64,000 nt of DNA from Antennarius striatus (lineage: Eukaryota > Chordata > Actinopteri > Lophiiformes > Antennariidae): NCBI RefSeq assembly GCF_040054535.1, contig NC_090780.1, positions 9,301,001 to 9,365,000 of the forward strand, written 5' to 3'. Position numbers and translations under genes: made by a program. A model generated the notes under the pieces. That model was not told where the DNA came from. It did no database searches and was given only the letters and a program-made list of their open reading frames with translations. Shown piece by piece: positions 1 through 16,693 of this stretch (positions are counted from its first letter, which is position 1; each line of letters starts with the position of its first letter).

Positions 1-67
1 TTATCTTGTGCCTATAAAATCTAGCATATTTCTTTTTTGTGAAATAAAGTCATTTGAAAACACTCAT

Positions 68-69
<2 letters not shown>

Positions 70-132
<63 letters not shown>

Positions 133-216
133 TATATGTGGATATATACTGTATGTGTGTATATATATGTGTGTGTGTGTGTGTGTGTACATATATGTGT
201 TTAATACTGATGAGGA

Positions 217-309
<93 letters not shown>

Positions 310-355
310 GTATGTATGCATACATATATACTGTATGTATTCATGTATGTTATTT
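70..355. repeat. Compound CA / TATG / TA microsatellite
   Basis: A (CA)n run (about 70-128) passes through mixed TATATGTG sequence into a long (TA)n run (about 220-310). The tyrosine/isoleucine and threonine/histidine reading frames over it on both strands come from the repeat and are not genes. Confidence 0.95.
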
Positions 356-4639
<4,284 letters not shown>

Positions 4640-5431
4640 ACTACTCTCAGTGATGGGCCGTGCATTTCATACCTAGGCCTTCAGTGATGCTATCCTTAGT
4701 CAAACTTGCATCCCATAACGCTGTGAGCAGCTCCCACCGCTGCCACCAATGTGGACTGAGGCATTTATAACTTCTCTCAAATGGGACAAAAACCGGCGTC
4801 AGCACAACTCCTTTTATTGTCACTGGCACAGAAGAATCCCACAGCCACACCTTTAATAGACGTCACACAACTACGTCACAGGACAAAACTGACTGAAATG
4901 ACCATCATTTATGACACCACAGTGTGAGAAACAAAATACAGAAATACACTAACACACTAGTAGATGTTGCATCACCTCTATCAGGTATAAAACAGGCTAT
5001 TTTCCTGCAGGGACACAAGTCTCTTTGTGTATTTCTACTACAATCACACAGCTGCGCAAGTGCACCACATCATTTACACACATTACAGAAGAGTAAGAAT
5101 TTTATTCATTTTTTGTATATTTCTCATTTTATTTCATTATAATTGATTTGATATACAGTGATACCTCTGTACTCGACCACAATCCGTTCTGAGGTGGTGG
5201 TTGAGCACCGATTTGTTCGACCACCGAAACCAATTTTCCCATAAGAAATAATGGAAAGTATTTTAATCCGTTCTTACCATTTAGAAAAATACCTAAAATA
5301 TTATAAGAACGTGTATCTAAACAACAATGAATACGTAAATGTGCACAAGCAGTACATGATAAAGATAAAGCAAACCATAAAGCAAACCACTTTGTATAAT
5401 TTACTTCCGTTTCGGAGAGTGGTTGATGGCA

Positions 5432-5475
5432 CTAGCGTCATCATGGAAGGGGAATCCCTTCCATGATGACGCTAG
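5432..5475. repeat. Perfect palindrome inside the Tigger derivative
   Basis: Two 20-bp arms (5432-5451 and 5456-5475) are exact reverse complements around a 4-base spacer GAAT. The arm starts CTAGCGTCATCATGG. This is likely the scar of the internal deletion. Confidence 0.95.
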
Positions 5476-5653
5476 GTAACGCGCCTCCAGGGGTTTTCTC
5501 CCTTCTCTCTCTCTTCCGTGGAGGTGAATCTGGCTGGGCAGTAGCCTTCCTCTTTTCTTTAAGAAGGAACCTGTCCATTGTCAGTTGCTTCTGCTTCAAG
5601 ATAGTGGAAATGGTTGACTTTGTCATTTCGTACTGCGACGCGAGGTCGGACAC
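5441..5653 (-). pseudogene. Transposase N-terminal CENP-B-like HTH remnant
   Basis: The minus-strand frame reads DLASQYEMTKSTISTILKQK, the classic helix-turn-helix of CENP-B, jerky and Tigger transposases. This domain binds the transposon ends. The frame continues through a basic stretch rich in Arg and Lys and then runs straight into the central palindrome, so the DDE catalytic domain is missing. It is a broken transposase fragment, not a host gene. Confidence 0.75.
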
Positions 5654-6090
5654 TTGTACACCACTTTCGTATTTTGCTATAATTTCTGTACGTCTTTGCG
5701 CACGTAATTTGCGTACGTGTTACTCCGCTGGCGGTCTGAGTCGAACTGACGCTTACGCGCTGGCCGAGGATCGCGTTCGGGTCGACTCGGCTAGTCGAGT
5801 ACCGAAAATCTGTTCGGGGTCCGATACATTTTCTACTCACATTTTTTGGTCGAGCACCGATTTGGTCGAGTATAGAGGCGGTCGAGTACAGAGGTATCAC
5901 TGTAAATGAAATTAAATTACAAGAACTTTAAATATGAAAACTTAGATAAATGAAATGCTTGTACTTACTGAAACAACTCTTCAAATGGCTTATTTAAATA
6001 CAAAATTCATTCTCCTTTCTTTCCTCGAGAACACTCTGTTAACTAGAACAAGTTAGCTCCTTCAGGGATCGGACACTCATCTCACTAGAG

Positions 6091-6697
6091 CAGTGGTTCT
6101 TAACCTGAGTTCGATCGAACCCTGGGGGTTCGGTGAGTCGGTCTCAGGGGCTCAGCAGAGACGTTTTTGCCGAACATACACGAATCTCTGTGTACTTTTG
6201 ACACATCTTGTCAATCGTGGTGACACGTCCCCCTTAGCCATCACTGGCTGCAGGTGATCACGCTACATCGATTAGCCTACCTGTGCTAAATGGGATTTTG
6301 CACACTCAGTGGTCGATTTATGCCTGTCATGATGGTACGTCATCTGATTGCTTTCTTAATATTTTAATTCATAGTAACTATGTTGAGCAAAAAAAGAAAG
6401 TGGTCGGACGAATATGTTCAACGTGAATTTAAATGTACCGTATAACGGAACGTGATGGGAGTCAGCGTTCTGCACGATTTGCAATGTCACGTTGAGCAAC
6501 TCTAGTCTCGCACTGGCAAAAATAAAGGAACACTTCCTTAAGCTGCATGGAAATCAAAAGAAACAGACTTTGCTGTGAAAATGTCATAACAGTAGCACTT
6601 GCCAAGCTGAAGCCATGCATACCTGAACTGGTCTCTCACTAACAACAGTAGAAGTCACACTGATTTGCGTGGTTATTTAAAAGGTTAAGAACCACTG
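6091..6697 (+). mobile_element. hAT (Charlie-like) transposon with BED-finger remnant
   Basis: Termini CAGTGGTTCTTAACC at the left and its exact complement at the right give a 15-bp terminal inverted repeat. Flanks CACTAGAG (6083-6090) and CTCTAGAG (6698-6705) match at 7 of 8 positions and fit the TCTAGA-centred target preference of Charlie-type hAT elements. At about 607 bp it is a deleted copy. It is nested in the hAT element at 4648-7192. Confidence 0.85.
6380..6570 (+). pseudogene. Degenerate BED zinc-finger segment of a hAT transposase
   Basis: Conceptual reading gives KRKWSDEYVQREFKCT, a Cys-x2-Cys pair (ICNV) and a following EHFLKLHG stretch. This layout resembles the BED zinc finger of ZBED5/SCAND3-type hAT transposases. 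Frameshifts interrupt it and no catalytic domain follows. Confidence 0.6.
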
Positions 6698-7200
6698 CTC
6701 TAGAGTTTCTCTTCAAATGTGCGTCTGCATAGCATCTGCATAGCGCCGCCTTCTCAGAGTGAGTATCCAATCAGAGGACACGTACATGTCAGGTGAACGT
6801 GAGGCCAGCTAGAAGGCCTTAGCATTGCCAACTTGTGATCTGATTGGCTATTGCATCTGTCTATTGATTATAGGTTAGCTTTCACCCACAGTGCAGGGAG
6901 ATCTTCATTCAAGATTCTGAAGGTCCTGGGCAGATTTCATTCAACCTGGCAACACAAGCTAGCTGAATTCTGATTGGATAAAACCCCTCCAATCTAAAAA
7001 TAGGACACTTACCCAGTGTTGGCATATGTCATATTATTTCCATATTTATAATTATATATTAATACATATATGTGAATATGTTTATTTAAAATGCATTAAA
7101 ATATAATTACCTTTCATCATAAAAATTATCATGATCTCTGGTTATGTTAGACCAGCAGAGAAGGCCTTGCTGGCCCTGACCGCCCACCACTGACTACTCT

Positions 7201-8105
7201 TACAGACACAAGCTTAGAAGTCAGTAGCACAAGTAGCAGCAGTACAGAACGAGAACAAATTGAGGTGCATTTATATGCCAATTGATGTATTCTGAACTTT
7301 ATTTTATTTTATATTTTTGACAAATCGATGATTTTTTAAGCACAGACCAAGACACAGACTTGGCATTTTCCTATAACTTGGCACTAAGGAGCCAAGTATA
7401 CTATTCAATGCTATTGTTAATATTGATTGTAAAGCTTTGAGAAATTAAATACATAAACATACCTCCACAACAAACAATGATGTCACAAAGTTCACATAAA
7501 CATTTTGTACATAAATGTTTAAATACATAAACATTTTATTTTCATATCGACTAAATTTTAAACTGCTGTGCAGAAAATATAATACATTAGAGAAATCCTT
7601 TTCAAACATTTAATGCATGCATTAAAATAATATGATGTCCATTATTATGGCTTATAGAACAGCTAATCGGCTGAGCTAAGGCCATCTATGAATAAACAGA
7701 AACAAAGACAAATCTTGAAGTATAGATTAAAAAATAGCTTAAAGTTATTCAGACATAATGTAAATTGTGTTCCTCTGAAAATAGATAATAATATAATAAC
7801 AATAATGATTAGATTGCTGTTTTTCTGAATGAAACTAAAAGGCCTCAAAAATGTGTTTGTGCCCAGTGTCTTTCTTCATCTAAACTCACAATTCCAAATT
7901 GGCTCAAATGGTCATCGGGGGTGTTCTCAGGTGGTTGTGAACATTGTCTGGAGCAAACACAATAGCAACTCTACCTAACCCAAAGGCCTCATCCAATAGG
8001 TGATATCTGGTCTATATTCCAAAGGTTTTTGACTACATCAGCAAATTTATTATACTTTACTATGTGGTAGCATAATATAGTACTGTTTTTATTATAGTAA
8101 ATTTT
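7201..8105. other. Intergenic, nothing recognised
   Basis: AT-rich sequence without recognisable genes or element ends. Confidence 0.5.
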
Positions 8106-8210
8106 TGGATGGATGGATGGATGGATGGATGGATGGATGGATGGATGGATGGATGGATGGATAGATGGATGCAGCGACAGCACTACCCGCTACGCCACCG
8201 TGACGCCCTT
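8106..8210. repeat. (GGAT)n microsatellite joined to a fish retroposon fragment
   Basis: About 16 tetranucleotide units (8106-8170) abut 8171-8210, which read in reverse contain CACGGTGGCGTAGCGGGTAG. That is the start of an abundant fish retroposon whose tail commonly ends in GGAT repeats. The order, tail repeat then head, shows a rearranged or truncated copy. Confidence 0.7.
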
Positions 8211-8479
8211 CATTAACTTTTAAGATTCATAAAATATGACACTTAAAAACTGACTTAGCACATTTTCCAGCATCGTCTACTGCATGACATTCACTCGTGG
8301 AGTTGCTGTTTTTGTCTCTCCAATAAGTGTGGCAGACGTCACTCCATGTAGTACACACACCCATAAACTTCATGTCTGGATGTGTTGTAGTTGTGACTGA
8401 GGTGGTTTGGGTCTTTAGGTGGCTTTAACAAAGGCCCAGTGATGGACTCACATGTGGCAGCATGGGGAGGCCCCACACA

Positions 8480-8604
8480 GGCTGTGATACAAATTGAACA
8501 GCAGGTGGCGGTAATGAGACACGAGCTGCAAAAACAGCCGAAGTAGAAAACCCGGAAGGCGCTTCCGTTTGGTTTCAGGAAACCGCTTGGGAAGTAAATA
8601 AACG
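8480..8604 (+). promoter_or_regulatory. terf2ip: Candidate terf2ip promoter / 5' non-coding exon
   Basis: Two opposed ETS-type sites, CCGGAAG at 8552 and CTTCCG at 8562-8567, form the palindrome CGGAAGGCGCTTCCG, typical of TATA-less housekeeping promoters. A CTCF-like core AGCAGGTGGCGGTA lies just upstream. Donor-like GT sites follow at 8594 and 8605. The coding start exon at 9111 begins directly after a good acceptor (TTTTCACCAG), so an upstream non-coding exon is required, and this is the best candidate. Transcription start not determined. Confidence 0.5.
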
Positions 8605-8804
8605 GTACGGCTTGTTTTCAGCTCATTGTCATAGTTATGATATCCAGTAGTTAGACAGCAGCTCTTTTTATAAAAGTATTATTTTACTGTAAAACTCATA
8701 GTGTTTTTAATTCTAACAAACGCCAACCTGTTTACAATAATTCACATGAAGCTAATGTGGCGGAAGGCGGGTCGTGGCGATTGTCTGCCTTTCGAGTTTT
8801 TACC

Positions 8805-8894
8805 AATAGGTCAAATGTTTTCCTATAATAGGTCAAATGTTTTCCTATAATAGGTCAAATGTTTTTCTATAATAGGCCAAATGTTTTTTTCTAT
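8805..8894. repeat. 22-bp tandem repeat, four copies
   Basis: Four tandem units of AATAGGTCAAATGTTTTCCT plus two bases; the last copy is slightly diverged. It lies in the inferred 5' UTR intron of terf2ip. Confidence 0.9.
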
Positions 8895-9116
8895 AACACA
8901 ATTAACTCAATGATTTTGAGAAAATAGAAAATGCTGTAATTAATTCTGTAATTAAGATCCAAGACAATGACTATTCATAAACTGTACGTTACAATGTTAT
9001 ACATGTTATTCTTTTTTTATGTTAATATTTTATCTACAGTCTGCATTTATGTGGCTAATCATGTTCACCGTGTCTTAAGTCCATTCTGTATTTCTCCCCG
9101 TTTTCACCAGGTCACC

Positions 9117-12100
9117 ATGCCAACCAAACAGCAGACAGCTAACATCTCCCCAGTTCTGTTCATGAAGGTGGATGGTGAACCCATGTCCTTCTTCTTGCGC
9201 CCGGGTCCTGCTAAATGTAAACTCCAGCCCCTGATCACAGCTGGAGGGGGGGCGCTGTGTAATGTCCAGCAGCCATGGGCCATCCTGCTGGTTGAGCCAG
9301 GAGAAAAAGGCTCTGTCACTGAATCTACGACTCACTGGTCAGCAGGCAGAACGGTTTTAGCCTGATTAATAAGAAAACAACTCGGCTGTAGCATGCAATA
9401 TTTTATTTGGCCATTTTTTTGGTCACATTTCCATCATACCTGCAGTGGAATCCATCCCATCACATACTCTAATGACGATTTACATTTCTAAAATACCTAC
9501 CTGAGCAGAACTGGATGAGCAGAACAGTATTTTATTTGCCATAAGTCTATGGCAACTTAAATATTGTTGCCATAGAAATGTCAAAATGCACACAGAAGGC
9601 AAAACATCTTCATGTTTTCCCTACAACTCCAGTTCATTTTGTTCAAAGAATCTTCACAGACAGACACAGAAATTTCTTAATATCTGTTTAGGTTCTCAGT
9701 TATCCAGGTCATGGTAATCCTAAGCTGTTAAAATCAGTCCACTGGACTTTAAGAAAGTTTCTTGAAAGTTTTATGCCTTAATTCTTAACAAAGAAGGAAT
9801 CAGCTTTATACAGTAAGTTAAAGAATTGCCATGTACAGTACATGAAACTGTGATCAGGATAATCTAAATTGCAAAAAAAGGAAAATTCAATGACCTTTTT
9901 TTCCTCCTCAGGTTTGTGTCCACTCAGTACATTTATGACTGCATTGAGAAGGATGAACAACTGGATTTAGAGGATTACAGGTTAAAACCTGAAGGAGACC
10001 AGAGACACTCTACCCGACATAACAACGTTAAGGCGGAATCAAGTAGACTCAAAGGAGGTATGATGCAAAGACCTTACCTTTGGAAGAAACATAAGCAGCA
10101 TTTCTCACATACTGTATATCACTGCTAGTCATCTTGTAACGTGTACGTACTGGGGTAACAACCAAAGTGAAAAGTAGCTGATGAAATGTCCTGTAGAAGT
10201 TGTAACATTTACTGTCAAACTGAGAATAACATTACTCTGATAATTTGTTTTAAATCTGTGCTGTTTTATTATAATTAGGCAGGCTTGCCTACACAACTGA
10301 AGATGACGCTGCCATTTTGAGTTATGTCAGCAAGCGTTCATCAGACATTGGGGGAAACCGTCTTTGGCAGGAGATGGAGAAGAAGCGTGTGACCGGTCAC
10401 AGCTGGCAGTCGATGAAATACCATTACAGAGTGCAACTAGCAAAGACACAAACAGAGGCTGTAGCGGGGGCAACAGCTGAGGAAGAGGCTACCACAGCAG
10501 GGGGAGAGAACAAGGTAATACATAGGAAGGTGTTTCCTGATATTTTATTATATGCATTTGTTTCTGAAGTTAGAGCATAGGATTAATTTACAGCGTAGAA
10601 ATGCATTCTCATCTCATTCAACATACATTATTACATCCCGTGAAGCGGTGATGTATTGTAATTATCAGTGTTTGTGTGTTTGTCCATCCGTTTGTCCACC
10701 AAATATGTTCTCAACCGTTGCAAATAGAAAGATGAAACGAAAAGCACATTACTCAGGCTGCAGAGGGGAGGAAAATGAGATGGTGACCTTGACCTTGAGA
10801 AACTAGGTCATGGTCAAATTTCAACTTTTGTACACTCAGAAACCGGATAAGATAGAAAGACGAGGGAAAAGGTCAGTGTGAGGAAGACCATAGATCAAAA
10901 CTAGTGCTTTGATCGACCTATGCTTTGATTAAAATTTAAATTCAGTTCAATTTTGAATTCAGGGGTGTCGAGGGATGTTGCAGTCTCTGACTGCCTTGGT
11001 TGTAGTTACTCCTGCAATGAATTCAAATAATTGTGAAACTTATGATGTTGAGTTTTTATGATGACATCAAGTGAGATGTGAACTTTGTGACATCATTGTT
11101 TGCTGTGGTGGTATTTCTCACTCAGCGATAGGCATCTAAAATATTTTTGTATGTCCCCCTCATTTATCTTTTTATAAACATTAAAAAGAAATTATAACAT
11201 ATTTCAATTTAGTGCAGTTCAAACTGGTGTAGTTCTCATTGTAGTGAAGAAATACAAGAACGTTCTACTTCTTGCTGTGGATCGGGCCGCCCAAAATGTG
11301 CACGTCATTTTAGATATGACCACTGGGTTTTGGTAAATGTGTTGATAAACATCCTGTCTGTGTTTGTCCTGTGTGTCAATCTGCAGGTGGAGGATCAAGA
11401 AATGGAGGGTGACAGACCTCCCACTGTAGAAGGTGGTTGTTTACCTACAACACATTCGAAAGATGACCTAACACAGGTACTGAGCAGGACAATAAACTCC
11501 CCCTGTAAAACTATGTCCTGAATATCCTGATTACAGACATGTATTACTAGCTTGTATGTGATTTAATAATTGATTGCGACGAAGTAAGCGTCATCTGGTG
11601 TCTCCACAGATAGATGCTCAATCCATTCCAGCCGAAAGCATGCAACAAGAAGTAGCAGAAACTCAAACATCCATCTGTCCTCAAGGGGAAGTGGAACCTG
11701 TGAATCCACAGACAGCTGAAAGGCTGGCTGAAGGAACTCAAGTATCAACTGCTGATGCTGAAACAAATAACTCCCCCCAACCTGGGGGACCTTGTTTGAA
11801 CCCACTGACTGATCTACACCCCATTCTAGCTGAACACAGGGAACTAGAAACAGACAAACCCCAAACAATCGTCTGTCTACAAAAAGAAAGTGGGCCAGAG
11901 GACTTGGCAACACCTCAGCCCACGCCCCCACCGAAAACACCTCCCTATAAGAAGCCAAAAGAGAAGAGGAAAGCTTCCCCTGTTCCTGAACAACCGCAGC
12001 TTCGACGAACACAAAGGCAGCTACAACTCGAGACGGCATCATCACCTGAGCCCTACCGCAAAAAACTCAGACTGTCAACAAGATCTGTCACGCAGCTGTC

Positions 12101-13338
12101 ATCCCCTCCCGAGTCGTCAATCAAAACTAAATCAGCAAATAAGAAGAGCGTTCTCCAACAAGAGAAAGCTGTCGACCAGCCCCCCTCTCACAAGGCCAGT
12201 GGAGAAAGTGTCGCAGCCGGAGGAGAAGGTCCACAGGAGGAGAGAGGGCCATCTCCTATCTCTGGAAAAACAGGTTTGTCTCTGTTCCACCTGTGATGAG
12301 AGGTCAGCTCCAGAGTTAGATTCTGTGCTGTGCAGTGACGCGTCCACCTAACCGATTCAATTACTATGTTGCAGAATCTGTTTTGGTGCCGCAAAAAGAA
12401 GAGATAAAGAAACAAAAGAGAAAACGGGGGATTCTTGAGATGGCTACAGACGAGTTTGAATCTGAAAATGAGGTAAGATACAGATCAAATACTACATGAA
12501 CGTAAGGACTGAATGGAAGAACTTTTTATTTTCACTTCCAAAAACCCAGAGGTCTATAAACATTTATTAAACTCTACTTTTTCATCTCTCTGGCTGTCGA
12601 GGATGAACTTCTAGATCTCCAAAGCTCAGACGAAACGGCGACCGAGGTACCTACAGAGAAGGAATGCCGCCCCCCCTCTCCAGATGCACCTACTTCTATG
12701 GAGTCAAGCCCTGAACCCGGGCCCGGCCTCCAGCAGCAGGGGCAGGACCCCCAGGCATTCAGTTCCACGTGCTTACCAACCTCAGACCAAGATCCTGCAG
12801 CCGCTGAGAGCGTCGATCCACACCTGTTCATCTTCCAGAACGAAAGTCAAGAAGAAGATTCTCAGCCCATTTTTGGTGTGAATCCAGCCACTTCAACCAA
12901 TCGGCAGCCAGCAGTGAACAAAGAACCTGCTTTTTCTCTGACACAGGTTCAGCTGGAGGAAGGAAAGCAGTGTCTCAGAGAGCTGATGAAGGAGACAAAC
13001 AAGGTGAGCACAGGTTTCTTTTTTTATCCTGCACAGCAGAGAGATAATGTTGGTTGTATTCTGTTTGTCAGTCTTATATGTTTTTAATTATTTCCAGCTT
13101 CTTGTTTCTATTCTAGAACTTGGACACTGTGACCAAAGCGCTGTTGACGACCAGTGGAGACTTGTCTGAAGCTCTGGATCTGCTTTTGAATCCAGCATCT
13201 GTCTCCGGACTGTTTTGGCATTGCTGTGACGACGATCTTTTGCTGTCGAACGACCCCGGTGTCAGACAGCAGCTGAGAGACAAATACAGCGAGGAGCTTG
13301 TAGCCAAACGAATCGTGTTCCTTGAGTTGGAGGGATGA
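9117..13338 (+). CDS. terf2ip: Telomeric repeat-binding factor 2-interacting protein 1 (RAP1)
   Basis: This is the RAP1 subunit of shelterin, which binds TRF2 at telomeres and also acts as a transcriptional regulator. Coding exons: 9117-9337, 9912-10057, 10279-10514, 11387-11476, 11610-12273, 12375-12472, 12602-13003, 13117-13338. They sum to 2079 nt, 692 aa, all with GT-AG introns and matching phases. The start ATG has a CACC context. Domains: an N-terminal BRCT fold (about residues 10-95, ending around FVSTQYIYDC); a Myb-like domain (about 123-182, starting GRLAYTTEDDAAILSYV with HSWQSMKYHY); a long Pro/Glu-rich linker with a basic KKQKRKR stretch (464-470), a likely nuclear signal; and the RAP1 C-terminal TRF2-binding domain (about 595-692). 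Human RAP1 is 399 aa; the excess here is in the linker. The gene is convergent with iffo2. Identity is secure; exact linker splicing is inferred. Confidence 0.95.
10612..10930 (+). repeat. Dispersed repeat, copy 1 (terf2ip intron 3)
   Basis: Starts near TTACATCCCGTGAAGCGGTG and includes GACCTTGACCTTGAG. It is closely similar to the reverse complement of 24995-25190. The same family therefore occurs twice here in opposite orientations. Class unknown; no coding capacity. Confidence 0.75.
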
Positions 13339-16300
13339 AAATAAGGAGCAAAGAAAGTGTGGACTAAAGATTATTTGTCCTTTTATTCATCATATAAATA
13401 GTATGGCATTAGTGATGCTATTTAGAATTTTATCTTATCAGTTCTTCTTCGTCCTTAGTTGTGTTCCTGATTAACTCAAAATATATTTGAGACAATTGAA
13501 CATTAAGCGGTTTTGTTGAAATGAACTCATTAACTCAAATTAACTTTGTATTTCTGTCCTGGTTTATACTTTTGGACACAATATTTATTGCATCTCAGAA
13601 TCATTACATACTTATGACTATGTTTGATTTGGGGTGTTTTTACAATGTGTGCTTGAACAAGTCCTTCTTAAAAACATACTAAACAGTATTTTACAGTAAA
13701 TTAAAACCTTAATATGCTTTGCATTTCACTACTTTTTTGTATTGAAACAATGTGGAGAATTTATTTCTCAGGTTGTATGAAGTCTGTGGCAGTGAGCTCC
13801 ACTGTTGCAGATTAATGAAATTATTTTGTCAATTTACATAGATATTTTTTTGTGTTTAAATACAGTCTATTCTGTACAGCATTCCAACATTATATTCATG
13901 TATTTTTATTAAATTTGAGGAAAAAACTATTTAATTGTGATGGTTGCACAAAAATCCCTGAGAGTGATCAGGCTCAAAGCTGGAATCAGGTGGTTATTGT
14001 GGCCTAGTCCACGTTTCCAAATTATGGACCACAGACCAACACCTGCTCAATGATGGTCTATTTTTAAATGACCTATGGTCAACTAGAAAAATAGAATGGA
14101 ATATTACACACAATGTCTAAAATTTGAAACATGCAGTGTCAGATAATGCTTCAAGATCAAGATACTACAACGTGCTTTTTTTTTGACTGACTACAATGTC
14201 TACATTTTGGATTAGATGACTGATCTGAGGAGTTTAAGGAATGGGAAAGGACCTTTTGAGTCACATTCATCTCTGTTGAACGCTTTTCCTACAAGTCCAG
14301 CCGACTACCATGATCTGGAAGCCTTAAAATTGTCACAGACAGTGGTTGTGGACATTCTTGAAGCTGCGTCAGCTTTAATCATCAAGATAGAAGCCCCATA
14401 AGACAGTCTTCGGAGTTCACAAGTGCGAGTAAAAAAGGGAAAAGATCTAAAAAAAAAAATGAAGGCACATTTAAGTGTTAATCTTAAAAATGTTACATGA
14501 TGACCTTTTTTTTTTTACTTAAGTCACAAAGGGATATAAAGATGGTAAAGAAAATGAGGACTAAATTCTGGTTTTCTTTGTTATTGATGAAACATCAGCA
14601 GAATTAAGAATAAGATGCAGCCAGGATGGAATAAAAAGACCATCAACACAGAAATTAAAGACATTAGACTTGATTATCTTTTAATCCAATTTGCCATTTT
14701 ATTCCATTTTAACCCCAATATTAATTGAGTACATCCGTATCTTGTCCCAGACCCATGTCACTACATATATCAATAGTTTAAATAAAGTAACAAACCCAGG
14801 AGATAAAGCAGTTAAATAAATCAGACATAAGAACTACTTAAATATAAAGCCCAGTATCCAAATATGGCCTAAGGTAATGCTTCACCTTTCATCCCCTCTG
14901 CATGTTTATTAAATTAAATACAAGCAATAATGACGTAACGTGAAACTGTATTCTGAAACCAAAGATAAAACAACAGTAAAATCCCAGTGATACTGATTAA
15001 AAAGCAATCATATAAAAACCCTTTCAAGTAGGAAACATTCACATCCACCATGACCTGATTCACACACACAGAGGTCACACACTCTTGTAAGAACCTGTCT
15101 AGTAACGTTGAAACGTACCAAGTTCTCCGATGAGGAACAGCTCACCATTCTGTACATTCCTGGGTTTGAACAGCGGTATTATTTTTTTTTGCACAGGTGT
15201 CCTCTGTAAGATCTTTAAAGGACACCTACAATCCAGCTACATTCACTGAGGGGGGTTGCTACAGTTTTATCGACTGGATGTCTTTAAGCTTCAACCTGCT
15301 TCAAGAGATGAGAGAGGAGATAAGACACTTAACGTCTCACAGTAAGCATAAATGCTCATTTGAAGAAGAAAAAAGTAGGTACAGTACTTATCTGTAGGTT
15401 AACATTTTTGGAAGGATGTGGAGAAATGTTGGGACTCTGACAGAGTTAGTAGGGTTTACAGCTCGACTTACATCTTCGTCTTGTTTCTGTATACTTAGCT
15501 TTGGTCAGCTAGTTAGTGTGATGGAGTGATGTGAGCTACATTCTCAGCAAGCAACAGAGATCCAGTACACATTCTGGATGTTCATCCATACAATCAGGAA
15601 ATAGTGTTTGATACCAAGTACCAAGGTGTGGCTCTTTGATACTCACAAGCTGGTTTTACATCAACTCAAATATGAAAGGTTAAGGTTCATTGTGAGTGAG
15701 ATTCTTTCTCACTCTTGTCTTATATGGTCAATTAGTTGTTGTTAAGGGTGAGCTGATGTTGTCTGGGACAGGTTTAGTAGAGCTTTATGATTAATAACAG
15801 CAGAATATGGTCTCAAAAACACGATTTTTGGCTAACATTGATGACTTAGAAACTGAAAATACAGTTTTAATAATACAAAGGACCCATAGCTCCTTTTCTC
15901 CACACAAATTGTGAACTCAGAAAAGGCCTGTTGTTGTTAACTCTCTGCTCCTGTAGGACTTAAGAAGCACTTCACGTCTGAGTCATCAAATTGTACATTC
16001 TAAAACAAAGGAAGAGAGAGAGAACTGAGTAGTAGATTTGTCAGACAGCTGATGTATAAAAACTAATATGAACAAAAAGGCCTCCAGGGTGCATGATCAC
16101 ATGACCACGCACAGTCTGACACTTTTAGCCCCTTATCAGAGGAGACAAAGCAGGATGTGCAACGCGTCAAGAGCCTCGTGTAGGACAGTAAGATATAAGC
16201 AAAAATAATGATTTTTCAAAATAAAAAAATAAGAAGTCACAAACCGCACTACACAAGATCATCGCAATGTCTCCTCAATAAAGTTTTAAAATCAGATTTT

Positions 16301-16657
16301 TTTAGGACCACATAACATCAGCCAAACAGTCAGGGAAACAGCAGTCCCTTGTTGGGGGGTAGTTTTTACATTGATATCCATGAGCCATCAAACGTCCCAT
16401 TTTGAAATTATTTCACTCACAATACGACATATAGAAAAACACCTGCTTTGCATAAAAGGCTGATCGTATTGGTTAAAAAAAAAGAAATGCAGACAAGTGA
16501 AAAGCCAGTCTGAAAATAAGGCCAGCAAATTGCATAGAACTTCTGAATAGTGCATCAAAAGGCTTTGCTGTGCTTTCATCCTCACCTGGACCGTTTAAAT
16601 CATGACAACATATGTGACGCTCAAACTAATGAGATGGACGCAGAGTGGATATTATGT

Positions 16658-16693
<36 letters not shown>

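Larger units (their letters stand above)
5156..5902 (-). mobile_element. Tigger/pogo-like DNA transposon, internally deleted
   Basis: Inverted termini of about 20 bp begin CAGTGATACCTCTGTACTCG at the left and end in its complement at the right. The target duplication is TA (5154-5155 and 5903-5904). Termini beginning CAGT with TA duplication, plus a CENP-B-type helix-turn-helix remnant on the minus strand, place it with pogo/Tigger elements of the Tc1-mariner superfamily. At 747 bp it is far shorter than an autonomous copy. The internal deletion lies at a perfect palindrome (5432-5475). It sits inside the hAT element at 4648-7192. Confidence 0.85.
4648..7192. mobile_element. Outer hAT-type DNA transposon, interrupted by two younger elements
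   Basis: The left end CAGTGATGGGCCGT and the reverse complement of the right end, CAGTGGTGGGCGGT, agree at 12 of 14 positions, and both are followed at a short distance by GGCCTTC. The element is flanked by a perfect 8-bp target duplication ACTACTCT at 4640-4647 and 7193-7200. An 8-bp duplication with CAG/CTG termini is the signature of hAT transposons. Removing the two inserted elements leaves about 1.2 kb with no clear transposase, so this is a non-autonomous or decayed copy. Internal CpG-bearing sequence (6705-7000) belongs to it. The family name is not assigned. Confidence 0.85.

Noticed and set aside
8805-8894. Short regularly repeated units considered as a CRISPR array
   Set aside because: Units are directly adjacent without unique spacers, and the genome is vertebrate.
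11563-12045. 160-codon minus ORF
   Set aside because: Antisense shadow of terf2ip exon 5, which is in phase with its neighbours.
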